From contig NZ_AJHJ01000002.1 in NCBI RefSeq assembly GCF_000257645.1, positions 124,001-188,000 on the forward strand: a DNA stretch of 64,000 bases, read 5' to 3'. The notes beneath the pieces were generated by a model. That model had not been told where the DNA came from. It did no database searches and saw only the letters and a program-made list of their open reading frames with translations. Shown piece by piece: positions 35,245 through 44,568 of the stretch. Position 1 is the first letter of the stretch. Each line of letters starts with the position of its first letter. A program made the position numbers and the translations under genes. This DNA comes from Serratia sp. M24T3 (GTDB taxonomy: Bacteria; Pseudomonadota; Gammaproteobacteria; Enterobacterales; Enterobacteriaceae).

Positions 35245-35366
35245 CTTACCACTTGCTATAAGTGCATGAAAAATATGGTTTTTTTATTTTCTTTTTTATG
35301 GCAGACTAGCCGCCTCTTTAAATTAATAGCCTTTCTTCTCTATTAAAGGCATCACTGGTCTGCTTT

Positions 35367-35939
35367 ATGAACACTTACGCAATCTTGATTTTAGCTTTTG
35401 GCATGTCAATGGACGCCTTTGCTGCCGCCATCGGTAAGGGAGCCTCATTGCATCGTCCTCCGTTAAGAGAAGCGCTGCGTACCGGTTTAATTTTCGGTGT
35501 TATCGAAGCCATTACGCCGATTATTGGTTGGGGCATCGGCCTCGCCGCCAGTAAGTTCATCATGAGCTGGGACCACTGGGTGGCTTTCATCCTGCTGCTG
35601 ATTTTAGGCGTGCGCATGATTACCGAAGCTTTTAAGAAAGATAAAGTCGAAGAGGCGGATATTCCGAGCCGACACGGCTTCTGGCTATTAGTGACTACCG
35701 CGATCGCCACCAGCCTGGATGCGATGGCCGTGGGCGTAGGTCTGGCCTTCCTGCAGGTCAAGATTCTGGTAATGGCGCTAACTATCGGTGCAGCCACCAC
35801 CATCATGGCGACGGCAGGCATGCTGCTTGGCCGTTTCCTCGGTGGCGCTATCGGTAAATGGGCTGAAGTGCTCGGCGGCTTAGTGCTGATAGGCATCGGC
35901 ACTTCTATCCTGGTCGAGCATCTTGGTTTGTTGAATTGA
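35367..35939 (+). CDS. mntP: Manganese efflux pump MntP
   Basis: A 190-residue inner-membrane exporter with six predicted helices in two DUF204 repeats. The acidic motifs of each repeat are intact: [18 protein letters not shown] near the N terminus and [18 protein letters not shown] in the second half, giving the metal-coordinating aspartates. It protects against manganese excess. It is single-gene, with an MntR-like box upstream; MntR activates mntP in E. coli. Confidence 0.95.
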   Translation: MNTYAILILAFGMSMDAFAAAIGKGASLHRPPLREALRTGLIFGVIEAITPIIGWGIGLAASKFIMSWDHWVAFILLLILGVRMITEAFKKDKVEEADIPSRHGFWLLVTTAIATSLDAMAVGVGLAFLQVKILVMALTIGAATTIMATAGMLLGRFLGGAIGKWAEVLGGLVLIGIGTSILVEHLGLLN

Positions 35940-35970
35940 TCCAAGATAAGAATCTGCATAACCGAATCGC

Positions 35971-36591
35971 CTACAGTTCACGATCCTCGGCAGTGTGAGT
36001 CGCCATTACGCTGCCGATAATAAATTCGTTAGCCTTTACCAGTGACTGATAGTCGGGGCTAACCTTACCGTACACCCGCATTCCCTCCAGCATCATAAAA
36101 ATCGTTTCGGCCATGACAGCAGCTTCAATATCGGTTCTGAAAATTTTCATCTGCTGACCCAGTAGTAGGATATTCAGCAGGTTTTCTTTAATCCCATTAA
36201 ATTTGTTGCGCACTTTCACTTTAACTTCATCATCTCCAGGCAAAAGTTCACTGGCTGCTGCGATAGTAAAACAGCCCCGCTCTCCTTCAGCGCCCGTTGA
36301 AAGCAATGCTCCGTACTCAAGGGTTTCCCGCAAAGCAGCCTCGGGTGATTTTTTCTGCGCCCGTGTTCGTAAACGCCCTAAACCTTGCTCCATATATTGC
36401 GAAAGTGCAGCAAAAAAAATGCTTCGTTTATCGGGATAAAGCTTGTAAATACTTGCGCTTGCAAGCCCCGACGCTTTCATTAGGTCGCTTATTGAGGTGG
36501 CCTGATAGCCCCTCGTCCAGAAGCAGTCTAGTGCGATGTCAAGAAAGTCATTTGGGTCGAACTCTCTAGGTCTACCGAGATTTCTTTTCAT
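35971..36591 (-). CDS. TetR-family transcriptional regulator
   Basis: A 206-residue regulator. KRNLGRPREFDPNDFLDIALDCFWTRGYQATSISDLMKASGLASASIYKLYPDKRSIF is the DNA-binding domain. A C-terminal GERGCFTIAAASELLP segment is typical of TetR_C_6-like ligand domains. The ATG at 36591 has GAGG seven bases upstream. It is divergent from a DHA2 exporter and is probably its repressor. Confidence 0.88.
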   Translation of the reverse strand: MKRNLGRPREFDPNDFLDIALDCFWTRGYQATSISDLMKASGLASASIYKLYPDKRSIFFAALSQYMEQGLGRLRTRAQKKSPEAALRETLEYGALLSTGAEGERGCFTIAAASELLPGDDEVKVKVRNKFNGIKENLLNILLLGQQMKIFRTDIEAAVMAETIFMMLEGMRVYGKVSPDYQSLVKANEFIIGSVMATHTAEDREL

Positions 36592-36615
36592 AATTGACCT
36601 CAATGTCCAGTGTAA

Positions 36616-36634
36616 ACAATGTGGAAATCATTGT
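36616..36634. promoter_or_regulatory. Candidate TetR operator
   Basis: ACAATG-N7-CATTGT is a perfect 6-bp dyad lying 25 bases upstream of the TetR start and 89 bases before the divergent exporter. Confidence 0.45.
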
Positions 36635-36722
36635 AGATTAACCACTCCACAAATCAATTATTCTAGGCTATTATCCTTAAATCACGCGGCAAACATGAAT
36701 AAAGTCATTTAGAAGAGAGCCT

Positions 36723-38129
36723 ATGTATTCTGGTGAAAACCTCAAAATTGATACTTTGTTTCCCACCAAGGTATTTATTAACGCGTTGATTACCGCGCTG
36801 GGCTATGTTGTTGTTCAGCTGGATGTGACCATCGTGAATGTTGCGCTCCCCACTTTTTCTCGTGTTTTCGACGCTGATATCTCAATCTTGCAGTGGATAC
36901 CGGATGCCTATGTAATAGTCTTCGCTGCTTTGCTACTGGCTGCAGGAGGGTTAAGCGACAAATATGGCAGTAAAAATATCAACTTGGCCGGGATAGGTCT
37001 GTTTTTGTTGGCCTCTTTGCTATGCGCTTTATCTCCCTCTCTAAATCTCATGATTTTGGGGCGAGTTTTTCAAGGGGTTGGCGCGGCACTTATCGTCCCC
37101 TCATCTCTATCATTACTTACAGGCGCATGTGGCGATAACTCGTCTTTACGGCGTAAAGCCATTGGTTGGTGGAGCGCTATCGGAGGAGTGATTAGCGCAG
37201 CTGGACCATTTTTTGGCGGTCTAATCCTCAAGCATATTTCGTGGCATGCTCTATTTCTGCTAAATATCCCGATTTGTATGGTCGGAATAATTTTAACAAT
37301 GTTCTATGTTCATGAACCGGCAACGCCACGAATGCGCAATATCGATCACAAAGGCATTCTGCTTTTTGTGATAACAAGTTTTTCGCTGATTTATCTTTTA
37401 ATTCAGTTTGGAAAAAGTTATGCCTTCACTCAGACATTATTGCTGTGTCTGGGAATATTTGCATTTGCATGCATTATGCTGATTGTACATATCAAAAATA
37501 GTGTAAACGCCTTTTTACCCCTTAGCTTATTAAGAAACCAGATTTTCTCTCTCAGCCTTTTATTAGGCGCAATCATGAATTTGGCTTTTTACGGCTCAAT
37601 CTTCCTGTTGACTGTCTACTTTCAGGTATACCGTGGTTTTTCTCCGCTAATGACCGGCTTGGCCCTGCTGACGTTTGCCGTTATTGCATTAGCCAATACC
37701 GCCAGTAGCGCTATATCTGAACGAATAGGAGTTCGTCTGACTATTGTCATCGGTTTGCTTATCGCGACGATAAACTATTCCAGCCTCGCCTTGCTGACCT
37801 ATACCGACGCATCTTATAAAACTTTTGTTGGATTCCTGTTTCTAATGACGCTCGGCGGCGGAATTGCGACACCGGCTATCATCGCCTCCTGCCTGTATCA
37901 AGCTCCTCCCAACAAAGCGGCTACCGCTTCCGCAGTTATTAATGCAATGCGTCAAACTGGCGCCGCTGTGGGTGTTGCTCTGCTAGGAATACTGGTAACA
38001 GGAACTCATTTTTCTATCAATATCGGTGCAAGTGTCGGATTTGCCATTGCTGCCGTAATAATGTTTTGTGCTGCGCTAGTCGTATTTACAAGTTTTATCA
38101 TGCCCACTGCAATTTCAGACGATACTTGA
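36723..38129 (+). CDS. MFS drug exporter, DHA2 type
   Basis: A 468-residue 14-helix antiporter. Helix 1 carries VVQLDVTIVNVALPTFSRVF, GLSDKYGSKNINL is motif A, and IGGVISAAGPFFGG is the antiporter motif C. It is a paralogue of the exporter at 4159 but divergent in its loops. It is divergently paired with a TetR gene, suggesting drug-inducible efflux. Confidence 0.88.
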   Translation: MYSGENLKIDTLFPTKVFINALITALGYVVVQLDVTIVNVALPTFSRVFDADISILQWIPDAYVIVFAALLLAAGGLSDKYGSKNINLAGIGLFLLASLLCALSPSLNLMILGRVFQGVGAALIVPSSLSLLTGACGDNSSLRRKAIGWWSAIGGVISAAGPFFGGLILKHISWHALFLLNIPICMVGIILTMFYVHEPATPRMRNIDHKGILLFVITSFSLIYLLIQFGKSYAFTQTLLLCLGIFAFACIMLIVHIKNSVNAFLPLSLLRNQIFSLSLLLGAIMNLAFYGSIFLLTVYFQVYRGFSPLMTGLALLTFAVIALANTASSAISERIGVRLTIVIGLLIATINYSSLALLTYTDASYKTFVGFLFLMTLGGGIATPAIIASCLYQAPPNKAATASAVINAMRQTGAAVGVALLGILVTGTHFSINIGASVGFAIAAVIMFCAALVVFTSFIMPTAISDDT

Positions 38130-38180
38130 AGACGGGTCATCCTGAGTATTAATAAACCACCGCAACGTATTCCACACTCT

Positions 38181-39119
38181 TTAAATATACCCTTTGCTCA
38201 ACAGCAGCGATTCCAATGCCGTATTCTCATCGGCAAAGCGCGCGATCAAAAAGTCCAGCAACGCGCGGACCCTTGGGGCCATGTAACGGCTACGCTGATA
38301 CATAGCGTGAACGGGTAATTCCGGCGTTCGCCACTCGGGCATGACGATACACAGCCTGTCGGAACGTAAATCTTCTTGTATATCCCACAGCGATTTCATC
38401 GCAATACCCTTGCCTTCAACTGCCCATTCACGGGCGACGGCACCATCGTTGGTTTCTCTGGCCAGCGCGGAAGGCACCACGTAAGTTTCTGAAAGCTGAC
38501 CTTGGGTAAAACGCCATTCGTTGGCGATTCCATTGGTTGAACAAAGAACAATACACTGGAATTTGTCCAATTCGCCGGGATTGGCGGGTACGCCATGGGT
38601 CGCGATAAAACTCGGCGATGCGCACAAAACCCGGCGATTGGGCGCTAATTTGCGGGCGACCATTGAGCTATCGGGCGGCACGTCAAATCGAATGGCCAAA
38701 TCAAGATCGTCCTGCAGCAAATTAGACAGCGAATCGGCCAGCACCAAAGCGAACTGGACTTGGGGATAAAGCTCCCCGAACTCATCTAACCATTTTTTCA
38801 GCATCCGCCTGCCGAAGTCCGAGGTGGCGGCAATCCTGATTTTCCCCATCACCGCAGTGCGACCGGCCAGCAGCGCGGCGCGAGCATCATCCAGCGCGGC
38901 AAGGGCTTGTATGCAATGCGCAAGATACAGGCTCCCTTCTTCCGTCAGGCGCAACTGCCGCGTGGTTCGTTCAAATAGCCGGGTATTAAGCTCTGCCTCA
39001 AGCTTGACCAATCGCGCGCTTGCTGCTGCAGGAGATAACCCCAGCCTCCTTCCCGCCGCGGATAAACCGCCCAAATTGGCAGTTTCTACAAATAGCCGAA
39101 TGTCACCGAGATTGTCCAC
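38181..39119 (-). CDS. LysR-family transcriptional regulator
   Basis: A 312-residue regulator. The HTH is DIRLFVETANLGGLSAAGRRLGLSPAAASARLVKLEAELNTRLFERTTRQLRLTEEG. The effector domain has DLAIRFDVPPDSSMVARKLAPNRRVLCASPSFI, the layout of the CrgA/AaeR-like group that controls oxidoreductases and aromatic-acid genes. The start codon is GTG at 39119, with GGAAAA before it. It is divergent from an exported SnoaL-like gene and an Old Yellow Enzyme gene, its probable targets. Confidence 0.88.
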   Translation of the reverse strand: MDNLGDIRLFVETANLGGLSAAGRRLGLSPAAASARLVKLEAELNTRLFERTTRQLRLTEEGSLYLAHCIQALAALDDARAALLAGRTAVMGKIRIAATSDFGRRMLKKWLDEFGELYPQVQFALVLADSLSNLLQDDLDLAIRFDVPPDSSMVARKLAPNRRVLCASPSFIATHGVPANPGELDKFQCIVLCSTNGIANEWRFTQGQLSETYVVPSALARETNDGAVAREWAVEGKGIAMKSLWDIQEDLRSDRLCIVMPEWRTPELPVHAMYQRSRYMAPRVRALLDFLIARFADENTALESLLLSKGYI

Positions 39120-39244
39120 GATTTTTCCAAATATTTTGATAATCCATCAAATGTTAGCCCAATTATCAAACCCATGCCATTTCGGGACAATGGCCTTACT
39201 TTATCGAACCATCAAAACAACATTACTTGAGTACGGAGTCAATC

Positions 39245-39859
39245 ATGTCAACACCGTTCCCTGCTTTCAAAAAAAGCGTCAAATCGTTAACTAGCGCGAT
39301 GATTGCTGCGGGCTTTGCCACGGCGCTTTTCGCAACATTTCCTGCCGCCGCCATCGGTGCTACAGGGTCAAACCTCAGCGCCCAGGGTCAGGACAATCTT
39401 GTTCGCCCCGACACGCTAATCGTTGACTCCGGCTTGTCCAAACAACAGGCCCGCGAGCAAATTCTGGCGGCACGTCGCTACGACACATTCTGGACTACCG
39501 GCGATCAGGCATTGGCTCGCAGCGCGCTGGCATCTGACTTTATGGACCGGACATTACCCCCTGGACGTCCGCAAGGTGTTGAAGGCCCTTTGATCGCATC
39601 GAAAGGATTTAGAGCCGCCGTGCCCGATCTTCACTGTGAGGTTGAGCAGATGATGGTAGTAGGTAATCGAGTGGTATCACACCTGCGGTTCAGCGGTCAT
39701 TTCACCGGTATCTTCAATGGAGTTAAAGGAAAAGGACAATCCGTGAACTTTATAGCAACTGATATCTATCGGATAAATAACGGGAAAATTGTCGAAAACT
39801 GGCATTTGGAAGACAACCTGACCTTCCTGCAACAGGTTGGGCTAGTGGCTAAACACTAA
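39245..39859 (+). CDS. Exported SnoaL-like (NTF2-fold) protein
   Basis: A 204-residue protein. An N-terminal signal peptide (KKSVKSLTSAMIAAGFATALFATFPAAAIGA, cleavage around residue 30) precedes a SnoaL/ester-cyclase domain with ARRYDTFWTTGDQALARSALASDFMDRTLPPGRPQG, GFRAAVPDLHCEVEQMMVVGNRVVSHLRFSG and IVENWHLEDNLTFLQQVG. GGAG lies before the ATG at 39245. The reaction is unknown; export is unusual for the fold's enzyme members. It is followed 82 bases later by an Old Yellow Enzyme gene, probably in one operon under the divergent LysR. Confidence 0.8.
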   Translation: MSTPFPAFKKSVKSLTSAMIAAGFATALFATFPAAAIGATGSNLSAQGQDNLVRPDTLIVDSGLSKQQAREQILAARRYDTFWTTGDQALARSALASDFMDRTLPPGRPQGVEGPLIASKGFRAAVPDLHCEVEQMMVVGNRVVSHLRFSGHFTGIFNGVKGKGQSVNFIATDIYRINNGKIVENWHLEDNLTFLQQVGLVAKH

Positions 39860-39941
39860 TGGCGCAGTGCCGACAATATGGGTCTGCAGACAAGAAAGTC
39901 TGCGACTCATCAGCCAATCATTAACTGGAGAATTTTCAATT

Positions 39942-41045
39942 ATGCAAAACAGCTCACGCCTTTTTACGCCAACAGTTATCGGCAATAATACCCTGCCGCA
40001 CCGTATCGCTATGGCTCCCATGACTCGTGCGCGCAGTACGCAGCCGGGTGACGTGCCGAATGAAATGAATGCTCGCTACTATGCCCAACGAGCCTCGGCG
40101 GCATTGATAGTCACCGAAGCGACGCAGATATCACCGCAGGGAAAAGGCTATTCCTTTACTCCAGGCATTTACAGTGCCGAACAGGTTGCAGGATGGCGAC
40201 AGGTAACTGATGCAGTCCATGCAGCCGGTGGGCGTATATTCCTTCAACTTTGGCACGTTGGCCGTATGTCGCACGCTGATTTTCATGATGGCAGGCTTCC
40301 TGTTGCGCCCTCTGCCGTTCCATTCGAAGGACAAATCTGGAAGGTTGATCCTGTGACCGGCAAAGGTGCCATGACCGACTGCCCGACCCCGCGAGCATTG
40401 ACACGCGAAGAGATTGCTGGCGTTGTCGATGATTTTCGCAACGGCGCACGTAATGCAATCGCCGCCGGATTTGATGGCGTAGAGATTCACGGTGCCAATG
40501 GTTATCTGGTTGACCAGTTTTTACGCACCACATCCAATGTGCGCACCGACGAGTACGGCGGTTCTCGTGAAAATCGGCTGCGCTTTTTGAAGAATGTCGT
40601 TAATGCCGTTGCCGATGAAGTGGGTGCAGAGCGAACTGCAATCCGTCTTGCGCCGTTTCTCACCGCTCGTGGAATGGATTGCCCGGATATTTTGCCAACA
40701 ATTCTCGATGCCTCCGCTTTCCTGCAAGAAAAAGGGATCGCCTATATGCACCTTGTCGAAGCAGATTGGGACGACGCGCCTCAGTTTACTGAAACTTTCC
40801 GTAAGGACATTCGCGAAAGATTTACGCGCCCTATTATTGTTGCAGGCAAATACGATAAAGACCGCGCAGAATGGGTACTCGAAAATGGCTATGCCGATCT
40901 GGTGGCATTTGGTCGCTCTTTTATTGCCAATCCAGATTATCCACATCGTCTGGCGCAAAATCTTCCACTGGCAGATTTCGAAGGCAGTACACTTTTCGGC
41001 GGCACAGAGCATGGCTATACCGATTATCCCGGCAGTCAAAAGTAA
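39942..41045 (+). CDS. Alkene reductase, Old Yellow Enzyme (NemA-like)
   Basis: A 367-residue FMN oxidoreductase. LFTPTVIGNNTLPHRIAMAPMTRARST opens the barrel, GRIFLQLWHVGRMSH and FDGVEIHGANGYLVDQFLRTTSN hold the ligand-binding His-Asn pair and active-site Tyr region, and ADLVAFGRSFIANPDYPHRL closes the FMN site. It reduces activated alkenes, nitro compounds or nitrate esters with NAD(P)H. CTGGAG precedes the ATG. It is more like NemA than the other OYE gene at 32483. Confidence 0.9.
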   Translation: MQNSSRLFTPTVIGNNTLPHRIAMAPMTRARSTQPGDVPNEMNARYYAQRASAALIVTEATQISPQGKGYSFTPGIYSAEQVAGWRQVTDAVHAAGGRIFLQLWHVGRMSHADFHDGRLPVAPSAVPFEGQIWKVDPVTGKGAMTDCPTPRALTREEIAGVVDDFRNGARNAIAAGFDGVEIHGANGYLVDQFLRTTSNVRTDEYGGSRENRLRFLKNVVNAVADEVGAERTAIRLAPFLTARGMDCPDILPTILDASAFLQEKGIAYMHLVEADWDDAPQFTETFRKDIRERFTRPIIVAGKYDKDRAEWVLENGYADLVAFGRSFIANPDYPHRLAQNLPLADFEGSTLFGGTEHGYTDYPGSQK

Positions 41046-41101
41046 ATAAGACTATTGGATCACAGATAAAGCCTGGCTATAGCTTTTCAGTAAAATATAT
41101 T

Positions 41102-41137
41102 CAGTTGGTAGTCTTTTTTAAGTCAGGCTACCAACTG
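41102..41137. repeat. Inverted repeat overlapping the autotransporter stop
   Basis: CAGTTGGTAG (41102-41111) and CTACCAACTG (41128-41137) are perfect 10-bp arms with a T-rich 16-base loop. The right arm contains the last codons and stop of the autotransporter on the minus strand. It may act as a terminator, though no T tract follows the stem on either strand. Confidence 0.5.
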
Positions 41138-44100
41138 TATTTAACCCCAACCATCGCCTCGGTATTGGTATAACCTTTGTTTCCGATTTGCTGACCGACA
41201 TTGCCCCAGGCAGTAAGATTTTGAGTAAGTTGCCCCTCAACACCGGTTTTTACCTCGCCAATCTTATTCGCGCCATCCTGGCTAACCCTTGCGCCATTCA
41301 TTTCAGTGCTGAAGTTACGAGTATTGTGTAGCCAGTTTAGTTCAATGAAGGGTTCAAACTCGCGGCTTTTGCCGTCATCAATTTTACTGTGCCCTTTCAG
41401 GAATAGCCGGGTGCCAAGTCGGGTCTGGATATTGCCATTGCCATCGCTGTTGATTAAGGTGCCGTTGCTTTCGGTGTGATTATTTGCTTTAACGCCCATC
41501 CATGTTATTTGCGCCTGTGGCTGAATATATACCGTATTCAGGCTCTGCTTGCTGGAGTAAAACTCACCGATTTTCCAGGTATATCCCGTTTCCAGAGAGG
41601 CACTAAATCCGTTTGAGTTATATTTCTCTTGCGGCAAATCTTCGCCATTGACCTTATTTTTGAACCAATTGTATTGCAACCAACTATCCAGATATAACCC
41701 CGTCTTATTAACATCATTGGCATACCATGTGCCATACACGCCTACGCTATAACCGCTAACCTGCCCTTTAGAAGTATTGCCCGTAACGCCAGAGTGAGTG
41801 TTACTTTGGTTATTACCGTACCCTCCCATCAAACCAATATGTCCGCGATCCAGACCATTGTTACTCCATTGGGCTACGTCGCCACCTAACATAACGACAT
41901 ACTGATTAGAGGTGGTCTTCAATGAACCTATATTTGAGCGCCAGCCATTGTGGGTGCCAACTTGACGCAGCCACAGGCTGGTCACCCGTTTTTCCCCCGT
42001 CAGGGCATCGGTATATTGAGTTTCTCCCAATCGGTCGTGCAGACGGGTATTAAACATGGTGTTGGCCGCTGCCAGGTCCTCGATATAACTGCCGGCTTCC
42101 GGGCGCAGCATGATGTCAGAAGATGGCGCAACAGTGGCCGGATTGTCTGGAACCGTCGGGCTCGTTGGTGTAGTTGGTGTAGTTGGATTTGAAGGATTGG
42201 CCGGAGTTGTAGGATCCACCGGAGTGACCGTCCCAACCGGCTCGCTGGCGCTGTTGGTCAGATACCAGTTACTTTGATTATTGAGCGCGCCCCGCGCCAG
42301 TCGATAGTCATAAGCACCCGCAACAATACGTCCATCCTGCAAGAAATTACCGTCAGAACTGCCGCCAACGTTAATCAACTCAATCCCGTTTAAGGTTCTT
42401 GCGCCACTGCCTCCTGCATTTTCTACGCTCACCAGTGTGGTACCGCTGGTATTACCGCGAATTGACATGTGATCGGTCGCGGAATTATCATCGCCCAATG
42501 CAGTATTGAAGGCTATAGTTCCATTATTACCCATGTAATTTCCATTAATCGTTAGCGTGTTTCCGGCCTGAATATTACTGCCTGTTTGCCCAAGCTGAAT
42601 TATTCCGCCGTTAGTGAGATTACCGCCAATAGTCAGAGAGTCGCTGGTTGCTGGCACGGCCTGAATTTCCGCCAGAGTAGTCATATTCTGCGAGGTAGAA
42701 TTACTGCCCACCTGCAACACTCCAAGGTTATTTACATCCCCCGCCACCGCACCATTACCCGCCAAAAAACCCTGATTAATATTAATTACAGATGTCGCCA
42801 GCGTCAGTGGCTGGTTGCGGCTACCAAAATTAATGCCTCCCTGATTAATATCCGTTGTTCCGGTATAAGCACTGCTGGGCGCGGTCAAAGTCACGACTCC
42901 AGCCCCTTCTTTAACCAGATTACCTTCCCCCATAACACTATTATTTAGCGTCCAGTCAGTATCGGTTATCAAGTTTAGCGTGCCGCTATCATTAACCGCC
43001 GCGCTGCCAAGATGCTGAGCTTCACTTGCTGTCAGTTGGCTGCTGGGGTCAATATTAAAAATACCGCTGAAGAGAGCATTATCACCCGCCAAAACAATCT
43101 GACTGCCATTCAGATTAACAGTACCACTATTGCTTAAACTGTTTTGCAATGAGCCATTGGCGCTAGTCAGAATAAGCTTACCTGCGTTATCAATAGCACC
43201 GCTTCCCAGCCCGGCCGCATTATTCAAGCTGATCGTTGCATCATTAAGTATTTGAGTATTAGCGGCCAGAGAAGTGTTTTCGCCATTAATTTCCAGAGTA
43301 CCGTCATTTAATGTGAGGCTACCATCACCCAGCAAATGCCCATTGATGATTCCTCCCTGATCGATTGTCAGGCTCCCGCCATTTATCGCAATTTGTGAAT
43401 CTTCTGCAGCATCGACACGCCCTGTAGTCTGGGCATAGCCATTCATATTCAGTGTGGTATCAGCGGCTAATTGCAACAGTGAGGTGTTGCCCAGTACATG
43501 ATTGTTATTCATCAATAAGTTGCCACTACGAACCTCAGTGATACCGGTGTAATCATTATCCTGATTGGACAGTGACACGGTGCCATTCGCATTGTTCTCA
43601 ATAGCCAAATCACCGCTGCCAGTCACTTTCGCGCTCAAGTCGGCGGCATTTCCACTGGCACCGGCACTGTTGAGAAGCAGTGCATTATCACCATTACCTT
43701 GAAGATCAACCTGTTTCAAAGCGTAGCCAATATACAGGCCATCCTGATTTTCCCCGGTTGTTATTGTTAGACGCCAGTCCCATGTCCCCAGAGCAACAAG
43801 TGAACCATTTTGCAGTATTCCGTCAGTCACACTGTCGGTAATCACATTACCGTTTGCATCGACGAGTGCCAGGCTACCGGCATTGCCTGTTACCGTGCCA
43901 TCTGAACCAGCCAGTCTGATCGTTGTCGTTTTATCATCTTGTGATAATAATGGAATATTGTTATCGGCGGCTGGCGTTTCATTAATCATATTATCAACGC
44001 CAACTTTCACCGTACCGCTTGCCGTGAGGTTGAGGTCACGCCCGGTTTGAATAGTGTTTTCAGCCCGTGTATTACCCGGTGCGATACTGCCAAAATCAAC

Positions 44101-44553
44101 AGTTCCCCCATCAAAGGCCAGGCCACCAATATGCTGCACGCCATTACCCACGGTTGTGATGCTGCCCGCTCCAGCCCTTAGTGTTGCCTGATTCAGTGCC
44201 TGAGTATTGAGACCACTAAGAATAAAAGTACTGTTACCCAATGCCAGCGTGCCAGCAAAAGAGTCACCGGCATTATTACTGTCAAAGCTAAAAGCGTTAC
44301 CGCCGGTATTGGTGCTGACTGTCCCGTTGCCGCTCAGATGGCTTTTAAAAGTGGTTGCACCACTATTTTGAATAGCCAGCGTGCTGGTCCCGTCGATGTT
44401 ATATCCTGTATTAATATTGTCGTCAGTGGCATCGCCCAAGGGTAATGACTTATTATTGAGGGTTAAAGTAGAGTTATTGGTGAGATTAATATGTTCAATA
44501 CCGCGCAGGATATTGGCATTACTGTAGACGTACTGGCTGTTATTCATGACCAA
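41128..44553 (-). CDS. Autotransporter, passenger remainder and beta-barrel (downstream part of an interrupted gene)
   Basis: This 1141-codon frame is the in-frame continuation of the gene at 44569-45624, separated from it by one TGA. The first about 770 residues are a repetitive beta-helix passenger rich in Asn, Gly, Ser and Thr (NNSTLTLNN, SGNGTVST, GNLLMNNNHVLGN). A proline-threonine linker (about residues 771-808, with repeated TTP/NPT units) leads to a C-terminal autotransporter barrel (about 856-1141) ending in VGVKYSW, with a terminal aromatic residue as required by the Bam machinery. Alone it lacks a signal peptide and cannot reach the outer membrane; its first ATG has no good ribosome site. 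It is functional only if the TGA is read through or is an error. Confidence 0.75.
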   Translation of the reverse strand: MVMNNSQYVYSNANILRGIEHINLTNNSTLTLNNKSLPLGDATDDNINTGYNIDGTSTLAIQNSGATTFKSHLSGNGTVSTNTGGNAFSFDSNNAGDSFAGTLALGNSTFILSGLNTQALNQATLRAGAGSITTVGNGVQHIGGLAFDGGTVDFGSIAPGNTRAENTIQTGRDLNLTASGTVKVGVDNMINETPAADNNIPLLSQDDKTTTIRLAGSDGTVTGNAGSLALVDANGNVITDSVTDGILQNGSLVALGTWDWRLTITTGENQDGLYIGYALKQVDLQGNGDNALLLNSAGASGNAADLSAKVTGSGDLAIENNANGTVSLSNQDNDYTGITEVRSGNLLMNNNHVLGNTSLLQLAADTTLNMNGYAQTTGRVDAAEDSQIAINGGSLTIDQGGIINGHLLGDGSLTLNDGTLEINGENTSLAANTQILNDATISLNNAAGLGSGAIDNAGKLILTSANGSLQNSLSNSGTVNLNGSQIVLAGDNALFSGIFNIDPSSQLTASEAQHLGSAAVNDSGTLNLITDTDWTLNNSVMGEGNLVKEGAGVVTLTAPSSAYTGTTDINQGGINFGSRNQPLTLATSVININQGFLAGNGAVAGDVNNLGVLQVGSNSTSQNMTTLAEIQAVPATSDSLTIGGNLTNGGIIQLGQTGSNIQAGNTLTINGNYMGNNGTIAFNTALGDDNSATDHMSIRGNTSGTTLVSVENAGGSGARTLNGIELINVGGSSDGNFLQDGRIVAGAYDYRLARGALNNQSNWYLTNSASEPVGTVTPVDPTTPANPSNPTTPTTPTSPTVPDNPATVAPSSDIMLRPEAGSYIEDLAAANTMFNTRLHDRLGETQYTDALTGEKRVTSLWLRQVGTHNGWRSNIGSLKTTSNQYVVMLGGDVAQWSNNGLDRGHIGLMGGYGNNQSNTHSGVTGNTSKGQVSGYSVGVYGTWYANDVNKTGLYLDSWLQYNWFKNKVNGEDLPQEKYNSNGFSASLETGYTWKIGEFYSSKQSLNTVYIQPQAQITWMGVKANNHTESNGTLINSDGNGNIQTRLGTRLFLKGHSKIDDGKSREFEPFIELNWLHNTRNFSTEMNGARVSQDGANKIGEVKTGVEGQLTQNLTAWGNVGQQIGNKGYTNTEAMVGVKYSW

Positions 44554-44568
44554 TATATCATTGCCGCT

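Noticed and set aside
34976-35366. yybP-ykoY manganese riboswitch before mntP
   Set aside because: Expected for this gene, but I could not find the conserved GGGGAGUAG-type loop or a convincing overall fold; only an MntR-like box is supportable.
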